Part shown: one piece after another, positions 27,701 through 35,956 of the stretch
How positions within the stretch are numbered: position 1 is the stretch's first letter
Layout of the letters: the number at the start of each line of letters is the position of its first letter
DNA from: Clostridiales bacterium
GTDB taxonomy: Bacteria; Bacillota; Clostridia; UBA1381
Direction of reading: 5' to 3'
DNA length: 64,000 nucleotides
Assembly (NCBI GenBank): GCA_029226975.1
Contig: JAQXZB010000017.1
Span: 26,504-90,503 of the forward strand
Program-made: the position numbers and the translations under genes
The notes under the pieces: model-generated
Told to the model about the DNA's origin: nothing
The model's database searches: none
What the model saw: the letters and a program-made list of their open reading frames with translations, nothing else

Positions 27701-28751
27701 ACCGGCGGTTTACGGATGCGTCCTTGTATTTTTCAAGCATAACGTCCGTTGTCATATCCGGGTCATACACTCCGCCCAAATCCAGTTCCACGCGGTCAAA
27801 ATATGTTTTGTAATCGGCAATATGCTCCGCCTTTACCGCGTCATAGCCCTTTTTAACCGCCGCGTCAAGCCTTGCGCTCACCTTATCATGGGGAGCCGCC
27901 TTGCCCGCAAGCTTTTCCTTTGCCGGTTTGGTAAACACCTCCGGCTCTAACTCATAATTGGTATCGAGTGCAGCCATAACAACCACGCTGTCCGCTCCCT
28001 CTACGGTAAGCGTACTCTCGTCCCCCGTTACCGTTCCCCCGTCATTTATAAGCTTTATCTGTGTTTCATACTGTATCTGATAATACTCCATAAGTCCGCT
28101 CAGGGTAATGCGCTGTGCTGCCGCATCTGCCTCAACCGTTCCGGTCTTGCCCTGACCGTCCCCCTCAGTCATGCCGTAGTCCTTAATATATGGATTTTCG
28201 GGTCTTAGAGTAAAGGAAATCTTCCCCGGCTCTGACGCGCTTATTTTTATTGCCAGAACATTGTCCGGGTAGCTTGCTATGTACTCCCTGTGATAGGTTA
28301 CTCCCTCATACTCGTAATCCGCCGCCGCAACGGCAGTCCTCAAATCCAGACTTCTTCGGTAATTTGACGAAACGGCAAAATCCTGATTAAAATCCATGTA
28401 AATATCCGCAAAGCTGTTCAAGCCGCCGCGGCTGTGCAAAAGCGCACCTGTCGGGTCGCTTCTGTAGGGATTTGCCAAGGTCTTGTCCGCAATCTGTACC
28501 CGATCGGTATCAAGCCTTGCCCATATGCTTGCGCCCATATATCCGTTGCCTATGGGCAGGCTCTGCTCATCCCAGCCCTTTCTGTCCTCAACGCTGTTGT
28601 CAAGTATGGGCGCGGTATTGTCGCAAGGCTCGTCATACCACAGAATAAGCGGCTTCTTCTCGCTCTCCTGTGCCAAAGCAATGCCCGCCCCCGGAACAGC
28701 TCCCAGTACCATACAAGCCGTCAGCGCGGAAGAAACAATTCTTTTAATCAT
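24735..28751 (-). CDS. Multidomain secreted GH95 enzyme (alpha-L-fucosidase/alpha-L-galactosidase family)
   Basis: A protein of 1338 residues with a signal peptide. The GH95 region (about 35-790) shows the family landmarks: WYDEPC...LPIGNGYMGASIWA at the start, AHLQGAWNAYDSAPW, NINVQMNYWP, and HASPEN-like SASPENANKR near the acid/base region. GH95 inverts terminal alpha-1,2-fucose or alpha-L-galactose linkages. After it come an Ig/FN3-like domain, a DEEDYTG jelly-roll-like module, a bacterial Ig segment (EISWSSSRPEVI) and a C-terminal module ending LRVYVWDDNMVPLAYSK. There is no SLH domain. I prefer the ATG at 28751 (AAGG about 9 bp upstream) to the ATG at 28760. It is read from promoter 3. 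Confidence 0.87.
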   Translation of the reverse strand: MIKRIVSSALTACMVLGAVPGAGIALAQESEKKPLILWYDEPCDNTAPILDNSVEDRKGWDEQSLPIGNGYMGASIWARLDTDRVQIADKTLANPYRSDPTGALLHSRGGLNSFADIYMDFNQDFAVSSNYRRSLDLRTAVAAADYEYEGVTYHREYIASYPDNVLAIKISASEPGKISFTLRPENPYIKDYGMTEGDGQGKTGTVEADAAAQRITLSGLMEYYQIQYETQIKLINDGGTVTGDESTLTVEGADSVVVMAALDTNYELEPEVFTKPAKEKLAGKAAPHDKVSARLDAAVKKGYDAVKAEHIADYKTYFDRVELDLGGVYDPDMTTDVMLEKYKDASVNRRYMEELYFQYGRYLLIASSRKGALPAHLQGAWNAYDSAPWTAGYWHNINVQMNYWPVFTANLAEMFESYEDYNKAYMYAAETGADNYLKVWGADKDNVTDHENGWGVGTGAYPYALDGPPTGSTHSGPGTSALTAMLFYDQYDFTRDPGKLEHDYKAVGGVAKFLSRAVVEHDGKYLIEHSASPENANKRISPGCAFDQQMTYEAYKETEILGALLENPDTELESVIDMQIDKLDPVLIGLDGQVKEYRDEGHYNQYADGTSGEAGHRHVSQLKGLYPGTSINDNTPAWLDGAKVTLQKRGMSSSLPGWALAHRMNLWARAKDGVQSYEAYKKILTGSTNPNLWNTHPTATFQIDGNLGAVAGVIETLMQSHAGYIELLPALSPVWTSGSVDGLVARGNFEVDIDWKNSTVTEAKIRSRADTESVSVGFDNIALAKVTDSKGNGVSFTAQGTDKITFNTQKGEEYVISDIPARTSISAPSDVSVKYSTSTHAAVKWTGTDSAEEYRVYRAVENAADYELMGTAENTVFEFDVSEEEAKKQTTYKVTAMENGRESSGAFVLLETSNEWKGFGTPIDEEDYTGADMAQNELQEQGWSETDDPMRVNENADYGAFAVKGGALVINKSSAVTVPSGVGDGNTVYSALKNFEQIEENYGGDERVTVRRTDFKGKYSVEMRIALPHTSSSSWIDFIGARNKNPGTSVGRFQNASGTISVYNNKLNTTASASPMWSNTASFVDMCVVFDSDTSTFQVFKDGSTQASKTTGTLNSGASADTFVMTNWGTTQAGAYLSGIRFAANKNMTPGDFVKLERLRLCEIEKSPVQAVDNTVEELTMDKLTKNPQSVGENLILPSSIEEGAEISWSSSRPEVIAADGTFYGAAADCDVIMTTKIVNSDDGFTAYKDFRVTVKGEMPLSVLCENGKITVKNETGTPVEATVTAAVYNEDNTLYKVQREKITANPGDTEIAAAQAEGKTLRVYVWDDNMVPLAYSK

Positions 28752-28785
28752 TTTCCTCATCCTTTCCGTTTTATTCTATATTATT

Positions 28786-28846
28786 ATTTTACTATTGTTT
28801 CACAGCTTTTTACATAGGCTGTTTACGCAGAAAATAGGCTACATTT
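28786..28846 (-). promoter_or_regulatory. Promoter 3 of the glycan regulon (GH95 gene)
   Basis: On the minus strand TGTAAA (28809-28814), 17 bp, TAAAAT (28786-28791). Tandem repeat on the plus strand: ACATAGGCTGTTTACG and AAATAGGCTACATTTA, with GGCT at 28817 and 28837, exactly 20 bp apart. The proximal GG is 3 bp from the -35. The -35 itself is poor, as expected for an activated promoter. Confidence 0.78.
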
Positions 28847-28847
28847 A

Positions 28848-28869
28848 AGGGGATGCTCTCGCATCCCCT
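28848..28869 (-). terminator. Hairpin after the metallophosphoesterase gene
   Basis: A perfect 9-bp stem AGGGGATGC / GCATCCCCT with a 4-base loop, 9 bp after the stop on the minus strand. The T tract is weak. It abuts the distal activator repeat of promoter 3. Confidence 0.65.
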
Positions 28870-28877
28870 CATAAGCA

Positions 28878-31800
28878 CTATTTGGTTATCACTGCATACG
28901 GAATCATATTTTTATCCCAAACCATAACCTTGATTGTTTTTGCGCCCTCATTCGCCGTAAAGTCGGTACTGATTGTATCCGATGTTTTATCCGCGATTGT
29001 GCCGTCTGCCTTAACAAGTGACAGCAGATTGCTGTTTTCATCGTACTGAGCAACGTAGAGGGACATTTCCTTTACTTCGCCGCTTCTGTTCTCTATCTGT
29101 GCCTGTGCGGTTGCAGCTTCTGCGCTTACCGAAGCCTTTACATATTTTAGCTCATCGCCGTTTTCACCGCTTATTTCAATATTGTTGAGCCAGAATATAT
29201 TGGTAACGGCACTGTTTGTTATGTCAAAGCTTACAGCGTCAAGAGACTTTACATCGGTATTGATAAACTCCGCCGAGTCCACAAGCTTGGTCTTTTCAGA
29301 ATATTCCGTACCCTGATATGCGCCGCTTTCCGTTTTTCTCGGTACGAGATATGCCGAATATGTACCTGTGGTCATGTCAAGCTCAATTCTTGCATACAGC
29401 ACCATTGCCGCAACCTTTGCATTATCGTCCGCACCCTTGTATTTTAAGGAGCTTCCGATTTTGCTGCCGTTTGCGTCAGTGAAGTACGCCTCACAGGTGT
29501 TTTTGTAATCTCCCGTTGACTGAGCAAATTTAATAGCCGCAATATCCTTTTCATCGCCCGATGCATTTCTGCCCTTAAGGGTCATTGTCATGCTGCCGCT
29601 GTCTTTATAAAGCACCTCAAACTCCGATTCGTAAACATACTTTCCGCCCTCAAAGCGTGTCTGTGACGGATTGTTTGTTATATCCTTGGCAAAATCGATT
29701 CTGCCCATGTGCTGATTTCCCTTATCGGTTTTCATGGAAAAACGCAGTGCCGGCACATAGCAGGTATTATCGTCATTTTCCTTTACCACACTCCATATAG
29801 CGGAGCCGTTTGCCGTAATTCCGTAATTTTCCGTAGTGATTGCCTTTAGATACTCTCCCTCAACCTTGTCGGCATACATGGAGTATGCAACGCTCTTTTT
29901 GGAGTTTACCTTATTTATATATGCCTCAATATCCGCATCCGTCAAGTCCTCGTCAGCCATAAGCATACGTCCCTCGTTAAGCAGCGCACCGTTCTCAATC
30001 GTACCGCCGCAAAGAAGCTCGTTTAACTCGTCAGCCTTTGTAAGCGACGCTCTTTGTACATACTTGTTATCAAGCTCCGCAACCTCCTTGGCTGTAAATG
30101 CGCCGTTGTAAAGATTCGCAAATACTATCTTTCCCGAAAATGCGTTCTGAGCCGATGTTTGATCCTCAAATCCATTATCCGTCGGTACAGGATTGTAATC
30201 ACCGCCTATGACCATTCCGAAATTGGGATCGTCCTGGGCGTAAAATTCCATTGCTCCGCTTGCCGCATGAGTATCAGCCAACACTCCGTTATTGTATACC
30301 TTGACGTTCTCGCCGTCATAGGTAACGGTTAAGTGATAGTATTTTCCGGCTTCAAGCGTAAGCGTGCTTCCGGGATAGGGATCTTTTACCCATGCTCCGT
30401 TATGACGTACATAAGCCTCAACGGTACCGTCCGCCGTTGTTTCAATATCAAAGCCGGAGCCTTGTGCCGCACCTATAACATTGTCCGAGCCGTTAAACTT
30501 TGACGGGCTGAACATTACATCGATTGTATATCCGTCCGCTCCCTGCATAAGCTCTTTTCTTCCTGCGTCCATCATAACCTTGAAGAAATTCGGCGAGCCG
30601 GTCTGTCCCTCTTCTCTTTCAAAGGACGCTTCATACATTTTAAGCTCACTGTTATATGAAATCGGTGTGCTTCCGTAAACTCTGGGCTGCAAATCGTAAA
30701 AACGTGCATATTCCGAGGTATCCTGTATTGTGCTGTCGTTAAAGGATACCTTTGCCAGTGCCGCCGGCTTAACCTCTCTTGCCGCAGTGGTAAATACCTC
30801 TGTTTCAATGGTGTTTGACGACTCCTGATAGAAGCTGTCATAGGCTGTTATAACCGCCTTGTATTGCGTCTGCGGTTCAAGCCCCGATACGTTCCAATAG
30901 TTCTCGGCCGGTGCCTCATCTCCCTGCCAGTAATATGATGAAACCGTATAGCTCTTATCCGTATTTTGAGTTTCCTGATTTATAATATCAACTCTGTAGT
31001 GACCTACGTCCGTATCGTCATCCTTTGCCTGGGTAAAGGTCACCTTGCAGCCGCTCTCGCTTACTCCCGAAACCGCTGCCGTCGCATCTTGGGTAAAATA
31101 CGGAGCGGTTGTATCCCTTGTATCCGTATATTGCCAATTTGCCTTATCGTTTACATTTATTACCCACGGCTCCTTAAACTCTCTGTTTCTGTAAAAGTCC
31201 ATACGATGAACGGTAACCACATTGTCCTCGCCCACCTCTATATAATAGCCGGAGCTTTCATTTTCATTGCTGCCGAATCTCTTGGGCTGGAAGGACTCGT
31301 CCCAGCAGTCCTCAATTTCCATGTTGTTTACCGCACCGGTATTAAGTGAGGTAAATTCACCCTGGTGTATGGAACGCTCATTTGCCATATCCCAGTGTGA
31401 GTGACCCGAGAAGGTTATGGCGTTTTGGCAGTTCTTTAAGCTGTCATAAAGCTCGTTTGTTCCCCAATAATTTGAGGTATAGGGGCTTCCATTTCTCATG
31501 CCGGTTACGGGGAACGAACCGTAAACCGTATCCTTTACATTGGGGTGCATAGCCACAAATATCGGCTTGCCCTCCGCAGCCGCCTCCTCCGAAGCAGCCT
31601 GCACCTCTTGGTCAAACCAGCTTATGGTTTCGGGCGAGTGTATATACTCATATGAGCTTGACTCATCATTTGCTCTTTGAGTATCCTGGCTCACCGTTAT
31701 AAACTTGTAGCCGTATATGTCATATACATTATTGGGCGAGGTAAGCGTTTCGTCATAGTCCGAAAGATATGTAACGAAATTGCTTTCCTTATTATCCTTG

Positions 31801-33104
31801 GCGTCATGATTTCCTCTTACAAACATAACCTTTGTATGGCTGCCCTTGGGAATTACCTCCTCAAGGTCCTTTACAAATGCCTGATACTCCGCCGCATTGC
31901 TGTTATGGGTTATATCACCGGGAATCATCAGCACATCAAGCTGTTCAATGCCGCCTGCCTTTTCAATTACCTGCTCTGCTGCCGCCTTGAACTTTTTGCC
32001 TGCATAGCCGTATGCGTCAAGGCTGCTGTCCTGGGAAGCTCTGCCGTATTGCAAATCCGAAAGCACTCCGATTTTTAAGGCTACACCCTCCTCATGTCCC
32101 TGGGTGGGTACCGGCGTGGGTATGGGAGTTGCTTCTATGACCTCCGGAGTGTATTCGCTTACAGAAACATTTTTAATCCATACCGCATTTCCGTAATAGA
32201 AGTGCATAATGTCATAATTGAAGCCGATAAACTCCTGTGCGTTCTTATTTATCATAGAAGCGTTTTCAACCAAAAGATTTTCCTCGGAAGGCTCTGTGGC
32301 CGCATATTCGCCGTCCTCGTCCTTTCTGGGAACAAGCCATACGGAATAAAGCTTGTTTACAAAATCCAGCTTTACTCTTATAAACAGCATCTCTCCCGCA
32401 TTGTCATAACTGTAGTTTGACGTACTCTTTATGGTTGCCTTGTTTCCGATTGCTTTTCCCGCCGCGTCAAGAGCGTATGCATATGCCGCATTCGCCTTGC
32501 CGTTTACCGGCTTTGCCTGAGGAATAAAACGAACCGTTCCCAATACGGCGCTGTTTCCGTCCGCATCCTTTCCGTTTAAATCCAGATCAATATATGTAGT
32601 ATCATCTTTAATCTGAACCGCAAACTCGGACTCATAAACATATCCGCTGCCGTTCATTGCTGCCGGTTTATTTACCGTATCCGCGGTAAAATCCCAAGTC
32701 ATAGCCGTACACGATGTGTCAGCCTTAAGGGTTCTTGAAGCAAATCTTAAGCCCTCAACACCTATATTTTTTATAGAACTTATTCTCTGTACGCTCCATA
32801 TGCCCTTAGTTCCGGTATCAGCCGTTATGCCGTATCTGTTGTAGTCTTCCGCGGCAAGACCGGTATTTACGGGGTAAATGGTTTCTCCGTCCGCCTTTGT
32901 CATGTTGTCCGAAGAATAGGCTACCACCACATTCTGTTCTGCCTCATACTCCGGCTGTGCCTCCGCCATAGGCTGCGGCATTATCGCCTCATAAACCGTT
33001 TCTTCCTTTGTAATTTCCGTATCCGTTCCGTTTACGGCCATTACCGCCGGGGCAAAAGCTCCGAGCTGTGCCACTGCTGTAAGCAGCGCCAAAAATTTTT
33101 TCAT
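28878..33104 (-). CDS. Secreted multidomain metallophosphoesterase
   Basis: A 1408-residue secreted protein. After the signal peptide (1-23) comes an N-terminal copy of the shared 220-residue module (about 55-320). A calcineurin-like phosphoesterase follows (about 340-640) with the metal motifs GVLSDLQYG, PGDITH, VRGNHDAK, AMHPN and SGHSHWD. Next come an FN3-like segment, a concanavalin/LamG-type domain (about 810-1040), a second copy of the shared module (about 1105-1325) and a C-terminal module ending IKVMVWDKNMIPYAVITK. The chemistry should be phosphate ester or pyrophosphate hydrolysis outside the cell; the substrate is unknown. It has no SLH domain or sortase motif. It lies back to back with the PL8 operon and has regulon promoter 4. 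Confidence 0.83.
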   Translation of the reverse strand: MKKFLALLTAVAQLGAFAPAVMAVNGTDTEITKEETVYEAIMPQPMAEAQPEYEAEQNVVVAYSSDNMTKADGETIYPVNTGLAAEDYNRYGITADTGTKGIWSVQRISSIKNIGVEGLRFASRTLKADTSCTAMTWDFTADTVNKPAAMNGSGYVYESEFAVQIKDDTTYIDLDLNGKDADGNSAVLGTVRFIPQAKPVNGKANAAYAYALDAAGKAIGNKATIKSTSNYSYDNAGEMLFIRVKLDFVNKLYSVWLVPRKDEDGEYAATEPSEENLLVENASMINKNAQEFIGFNYDIMHFYYGNAVWIKNVSVSEYTPEVIEATPIPTPVPTQGHEEGVALKIGVLSDLQYGRASQDSSLDAYGYAGKKFKAAAEQVIEKAGGIEQLDVLMIPGDITHNSNAAEYQAFVKDLEEVIPKGSHTKVMFVRGNHDAKDNKESNFVTYLSDYDETLTSPNNVYDIYGYKFITVSQDTQRANDESSSYEYIHSPETISWFDQEVQAASEEAAAEGKPIFVAMHPNVKDTVYGSFPVTGMRNGSPYTSNYWGTNELYDSLKNCQNAITFSGHSHWDMANERSIHQGEFTSLNTGAVNNMEIEDCWDESFQPKRFGSNENESSGYYIEVGEDNVVTVHRMDFYRNREFKEPWVINVNDKANWQYTDTRDTTAPYFTQDATAAVSGVSESGCKVTFTQAKDDDTDVGHYRVDIINQETQNTDKSYTVSSYYWQGDEAPAENYWNVSGLEPQTQYKAVITAYDSFYQESSNTIETEVFTTAAREVKPAALAKVSFNDSTIQDTSEYARFYDLQPRVYGSTPISYNSELKMYEASFEREEGQTGSPNFFKVMMDAGRKELMQGADGYTIDVMFSPSKFNGSDNVIGAAQGSGFDIETTADGTVEAYVRHNGAWVKDPYPGSTLTLEAGKYYHLTVTYDGENVKVYNNGVLADTHAASGAMEFYAQDDPNFGMVIGGDYNPVPTDNGFEDQTSAQNAFSGKIVFANLYNGAFTAKEVAELDNKYVQRASLTKADELNELLCGGTIENGALLNEGRMLMADEDLTDADIEAYINKVNSKKSVAYSMYADKVEGEYLKAITTENYGITANGSAIWSVVKENDDNTCYVPALRFSMKTDKGNQHMGRIDFAKDITNNPSQTRFEGGKYVYESEFEVLYKDSGSMTMTLKGRNASGDEKDIAAIKFAQSTGDYKNTCEAYFTDANGSKIGSSLKYKGADDNAKVAAMVLYARIELDMTTGTYSAYLVPRKTESGAYQGTEYSEKTKLVDSAEFINTDVKSLDAVSFDITNSAVTNIFWLNNIEISGENGDELKYVKASVSAEAATAQAQIENRSGEVKEMSLYVAQYDENSNLLSLVKADGTIADKTSDTISTDFTANEGAKTIKVMVWDKNMIPYAVITK

Positions 33105-33153
33105 ATTAGTTCACCTTTCCTTTCGTTGATTGTATTTTCGTTCCTGTAATTTG

Positions 33154-33216
33154 ATTATATATATAGTCTGCAAAAAAATAAATAAGCTATTTTTTCTTTT
33201 ATTGGTTAATTTTATA
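33154..33216 (-). promoter_or_regulatory. Promoter 4 of the glycan regulon (metallophosphoesterase gene)
   Basis: On the minus strand TTTATT (33177-33182), 17 bp, perfect TATAAT (33154-33159). On the plus strand TAAGCTATTTTTT (33183) and TTGGTTAATTTTA (33202) form the tandem element at 19-bp spacing. The positions equivalent to GG in the proximal copy are 3 bp from the -35, as at the other promoters. The repeats are the weakest of the five. Confidence 0.65.
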
Positions 33217-33255
33217 CTAAAGTGCAAGTTTTGCCCATTTATAGGTCAAAATTGC

Positions 33256-33316
33256 AAATACAGCATATTTATGAAAAATATAGCCTATTGATTTTACTTC
33301 CCCTCGACTTTAAACT
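33256..33316 (+). promoter_or_regulatory. Promoter 5 of the glycan regulon (PL8-GH29-GH112 operon)
   Basis: Plus strand TTGATT (33288-33293), 17 bp, TAAACT (33311-33316). Upstream, on the opposite strand, TAGGCTATATTT and TATGCTGTATTT are repeated with exact 20-bp spacing (AGCC at 33282-33285; AGCA at 33262-33265). The proximal element is again 3 bp from the -35. The orientation relative to the gene is the same as at the four minus-strand promoters. Confidence 0.78.
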
Positions 33317-33357
33317 TATATATAGGATAATTTTTTACAAGAAAGGCAGGTACATAT

Positions 33358-35847
33358 ATGAAGCTGAAAAGATTTATATCGATTTTCCTCGCCCTTGCGG
33401 CGCTGTCTCCGGCGGCTTATGCCAAGGATGCCGTTTATATGGAGGAAAACAGCACTACCGTAATAGATACCGGAAAAACCCATGAGCTGTCCGAGCCTGT
33501 AAAGAACATAGACGGAACGGTTTATGTTCCCGTAAGAAGCGTGCTTGAGCTTTTGGGCTACAATGTATATTGGGAGGACGGAAAGCTTGTTATAGGGAAA
33601 CAGGACGAAGCTGTTCTTTCCGATATGATAAATGACGGGTATCTTGCCGCAAAGCTTGACGGTGCGGTATCGGGAGATCTCTCGGATATAAGGAAAATAA
33701 AGGACGCTTTAAAGGAAAGTGTTTACAATAAGGACGCCGACCCGACAGAGGCGCTTTCTCTTTGGAAGGAGAACGGCAGCTTTGAGGGCATAGAGTATTA
33801 CAATCCCGACCGCATGGTCTGGACCGCAAACAATCATGTTAAATATCTGCTTACCATGGTTCAGGCTGCATACTCACCCGAAAATAAGTATTACGGCGAC
33901 AAGGCTCTTAAAGAGAAGATTGCAAAATCTTTGGATTTTTGGGCGCACGGCGGCAGAGTTGAATGTGATAACTGGTGGCAGCAGGAGATCGGTGTTCCTC
34001 AAACGGTTGTAAATATTCTTATTCTAAACCCCGATGAAATTACCGACGATGTAAGAGCCGTTTTAAATGCCGAAGCGGCAAAGGGCTCCATATTTAACGA
34101 AACCACAACCGACCGAATGAAAGAACGTCCCGTTGCCAACACCGGTGCAAATTTAGCGGACAAGCTTCTTACAAGCTTTAAGATTGATATTGCAACGGAA
34201 AACGAAGCGGAGCTTTGGGACGCGATACATCTTATGGAAAATGAGTTTCGCGTATTTGAAAAGGTGCGTACCGACGAGTACGGCGAGGACTCCGACGGTA
34301 TAAAGGCGGATTATTCCTTCCATCAGCATGTTGACCAGATACAGGGCGGTAGCTATGGCGAGGTTATGATGAATGACTTTTCGGCGATTATTTCCTATTT
34401 AAAAGGCACAAAATACAAAATTGCCGACAATGCCTTAAATGAGTATGCCAACTGGCTTTTGGACGGTCAGCAGTGGATATTCAGAAACAATTACCGAGAG
34501 CTTACCACAGCAGGCAGGCACATCACCCGCCCCAACGGCATAATGGGCTTTAGAGCATCCATGCAAAAGGCAGTGGACGCCCTTGAGGGATATACGCAGA
34601 TAAAGCGTTATGACGAGCTTATGGCAATGAAACAAAACCGCCTCGGCGACAGTGATACCTTTAACGGAAACCGCCATTTCTGGCTTTCGGATTATATGTC
34701 CCATAACCGCACAGGGTATCATGTGGGCTTAAAGCTTTCGTCAAACCGCACCAAAAACGGCGAGGTTGTAAACAATGAAAATCTTTTGGGCTACTACCTC
34801 TCCGACGGCGTTACCACCCTTATGCAGGACGGTGACGAGTATTACAACATAATGCCCCTTATTGACTGGAACAAGCTGCCGGGTACCACAACTCCCCAGG
34901 GCGCCCTAAAAAATCTTAACGACTGGGCGGACTGGAACGGCGAGCATTTGTGGAACTGGAAGGGCAGCTGCCACTTCGTGGGCGGCGTTTCGGACGGAAT
35001 GTACGGCGCGGCGGTAATGGATTATTCCCTTGACGGTCTTGCGGCGCATAAGGCATGGTTTATGCTTGATGACCGAATGATAGCTTTGGGCAATCAAATA
35101 AACGCATATTCGCCCTATGATATTTACACAAGCATAAATCAGTGCGTAAAGGACGGGGATATTAAAATCGTTTCTTCATCATCTGTCCGCGACGCAAAAG
35201 CCTTAGAGAGCGTAAAGAAGGGCGAAGCGGTTTTGCATAACGGCATAGGCTATATCTTAAAAAATGACGCAAAGCTGTCCTTTGAGGATAAAACCGCAAA
35301 ATATGAGCTTATAAACTTAGGCTCCGCATACAAGGACATAGAAGAAAGCAATACCATATTCTCTTTAGGCATTGACCATGGCAAAAAGCCCGAAAATGCT
35401 TCATATGAATACACCGTTCTCTTTAATGCGGACGAAGCAAAGCTAAAGACGGAGCTTTCGGCTTCCAAAATAAGCGTTATAAGAAACGATGACGCTATGC
35501 AGGCGGTTTATGACTATAACAATAAAATTGCCGAAGCAATCGTTTGGAAGGCCGGTGATTTGGAGCTTCCCTCCGGTCTTAGTGTAAATATAAACAAGAA
35601 ATGCGCGCTTATAATAAAGGAGCTTTCGGACGGTACGCTTGAAATAACCGCTTCAAATCCCGACAATACACCCAAGGATTTGCAGCTTGTGGTAAACAGG
35701 GTATTGCCGGCAGACGGTGTAAGCGTTGTAAAGGAAAGCGACACCTCCACAAGGATTAAATTCCGTTTAAACGAGGGCGTTTACAGCGGAAGCAGCAGCA
35801 CCTATAATTCAAAAACCGGCTTTAGCGAGTTTTTGACCAACGAATAA
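33358..35847 (+). CDS. Secreted PL8-family polysaccharide lyase
   Basis: An 829-residue secreted lyase. Signal peptide 1-22, then a copper-amine-oxidase-N-like segment (about 32-80, TVYVPVRSVLELLGYNVYW). The PL8 catalytic alpha/alpha toroid follows with CDNWWQQEIGVP (203-214), TGAN (262-265) and SFHQHVDQIQGGSYG (320-334). His324 and Tyr333 are 9 residues apart, as in the catalytic pair of streptococcal hyaluronate lyase, and Asn265 is the likely third residue. Beta-sandwich domains fill the rest. PL8 members cleave hyaluronan, chondroitin sulfates, xanthan or alginate by beta-elimination; specificity is unassigned. It is the first gene of the plus-strand operon. AGAAAGGCAGG precedes the ATG. 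Confidence 0.9.
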   Translation: MKLKRFISIFLALAALSPAAYAKDAVYMEENSTTVIDTGKTHELSEPVKNIDGTVYVPVRSVLELLGYNVYWEDGKLVIGKQDEAVLSDMINDGYLAAKLDGAVSGDLSDIRKIKDALKESVYNKDADPTEALSLWKENGSFEGIEYYNPDRMVWTANNHVKYLLTMVQAAYSPENKYYGDKALKEKIAKSLDFWAHGGRVECDNWWQQEIGVPQTVVNILILNPDEITDDVRAVLNAEAAKGSIFNETTTDRMKERPVANTGANLADKLLTSFKIDIATENEAELWDAIHLMENEFRVFEKVRTDEYGEDSDGIKADYSFHQHVDQIQGGSYGEVMMNDFSAIISYLKGTKYKIADNALNEYANWLLDGQQWIFRNNYRELTTAGRHITRPNGIMGFRASMQKAVDALEGYTQIKRYDELMAMKQNRLGDSDTFNGNRHFWLSDYMSHNRTGYHVGLKLSSNRTKNGEVVNNENLLGYYLSDGVTTLMQDGDEYYNIMPLIDWNKLPGTTTPQGALKNLNDWADWNGEHLWNWKGSCHFVGGVSDGMYGAAVMDYSLDGLAAHKAWFMLDDRMIALGNQINAYSPYDIYTSINQCVKDGDIKIVSSSSVRDAKALESVKKGEAVLHNGIGYILKNDAKLSFEDKTAKYELINLGSAYKDIEESNTIFSLGIDHGKKPENASYEYTVLFNADEAKLKTELSASKISVIRNDDAMQAVYDYNNKIAEAIVWKAGDLELPSGLSVNINKKCALIIKELSDGTLEITASNPDNTPKDLQLVVNRVLPADGVSVVKESDTSTRIKFRLNEGVYSGSSSTYNSKTGFSEFLTNE

Positions 35848-35860
35848 GGATATCCGCGCG

Positions 35861-35928
35861 GGAAAACCGCACCCCCACATTTTAATAGACACTGCACACT
35901 GCATAACCTCTGCAGTACGCGGTTTTCC
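35861..35928 (+). promoter_or_regulatory. Stem-loop between the PL8 and GH29 genes
   Basis: GGAAAACCGC (35861-35870) pairs perfectly with GCGGTTTTCC (35919-35928) around a 48-base loop that contains a smaller ACTGCA...TGCAGT hairpin. It lies 13 bp after the PL8 stop and 28 bp before the next start. There is no T run, so an mRNA-processing or stability element is more likely than a terminator. Confidence 0.5.
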
Positions 35929-35956
35929 TGCGGTTTATCAATAAGGAGAGCAATAA

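Noticed and set aside
33304..33331. Alternative promoter TCGACT, 16 bp, GATAAT before the PL8 gene.
   Set aside because: TTGATT, 17 bp, TAAACT at 33288-33316 fits the geometry shared with four other promoters; the alternative does not.
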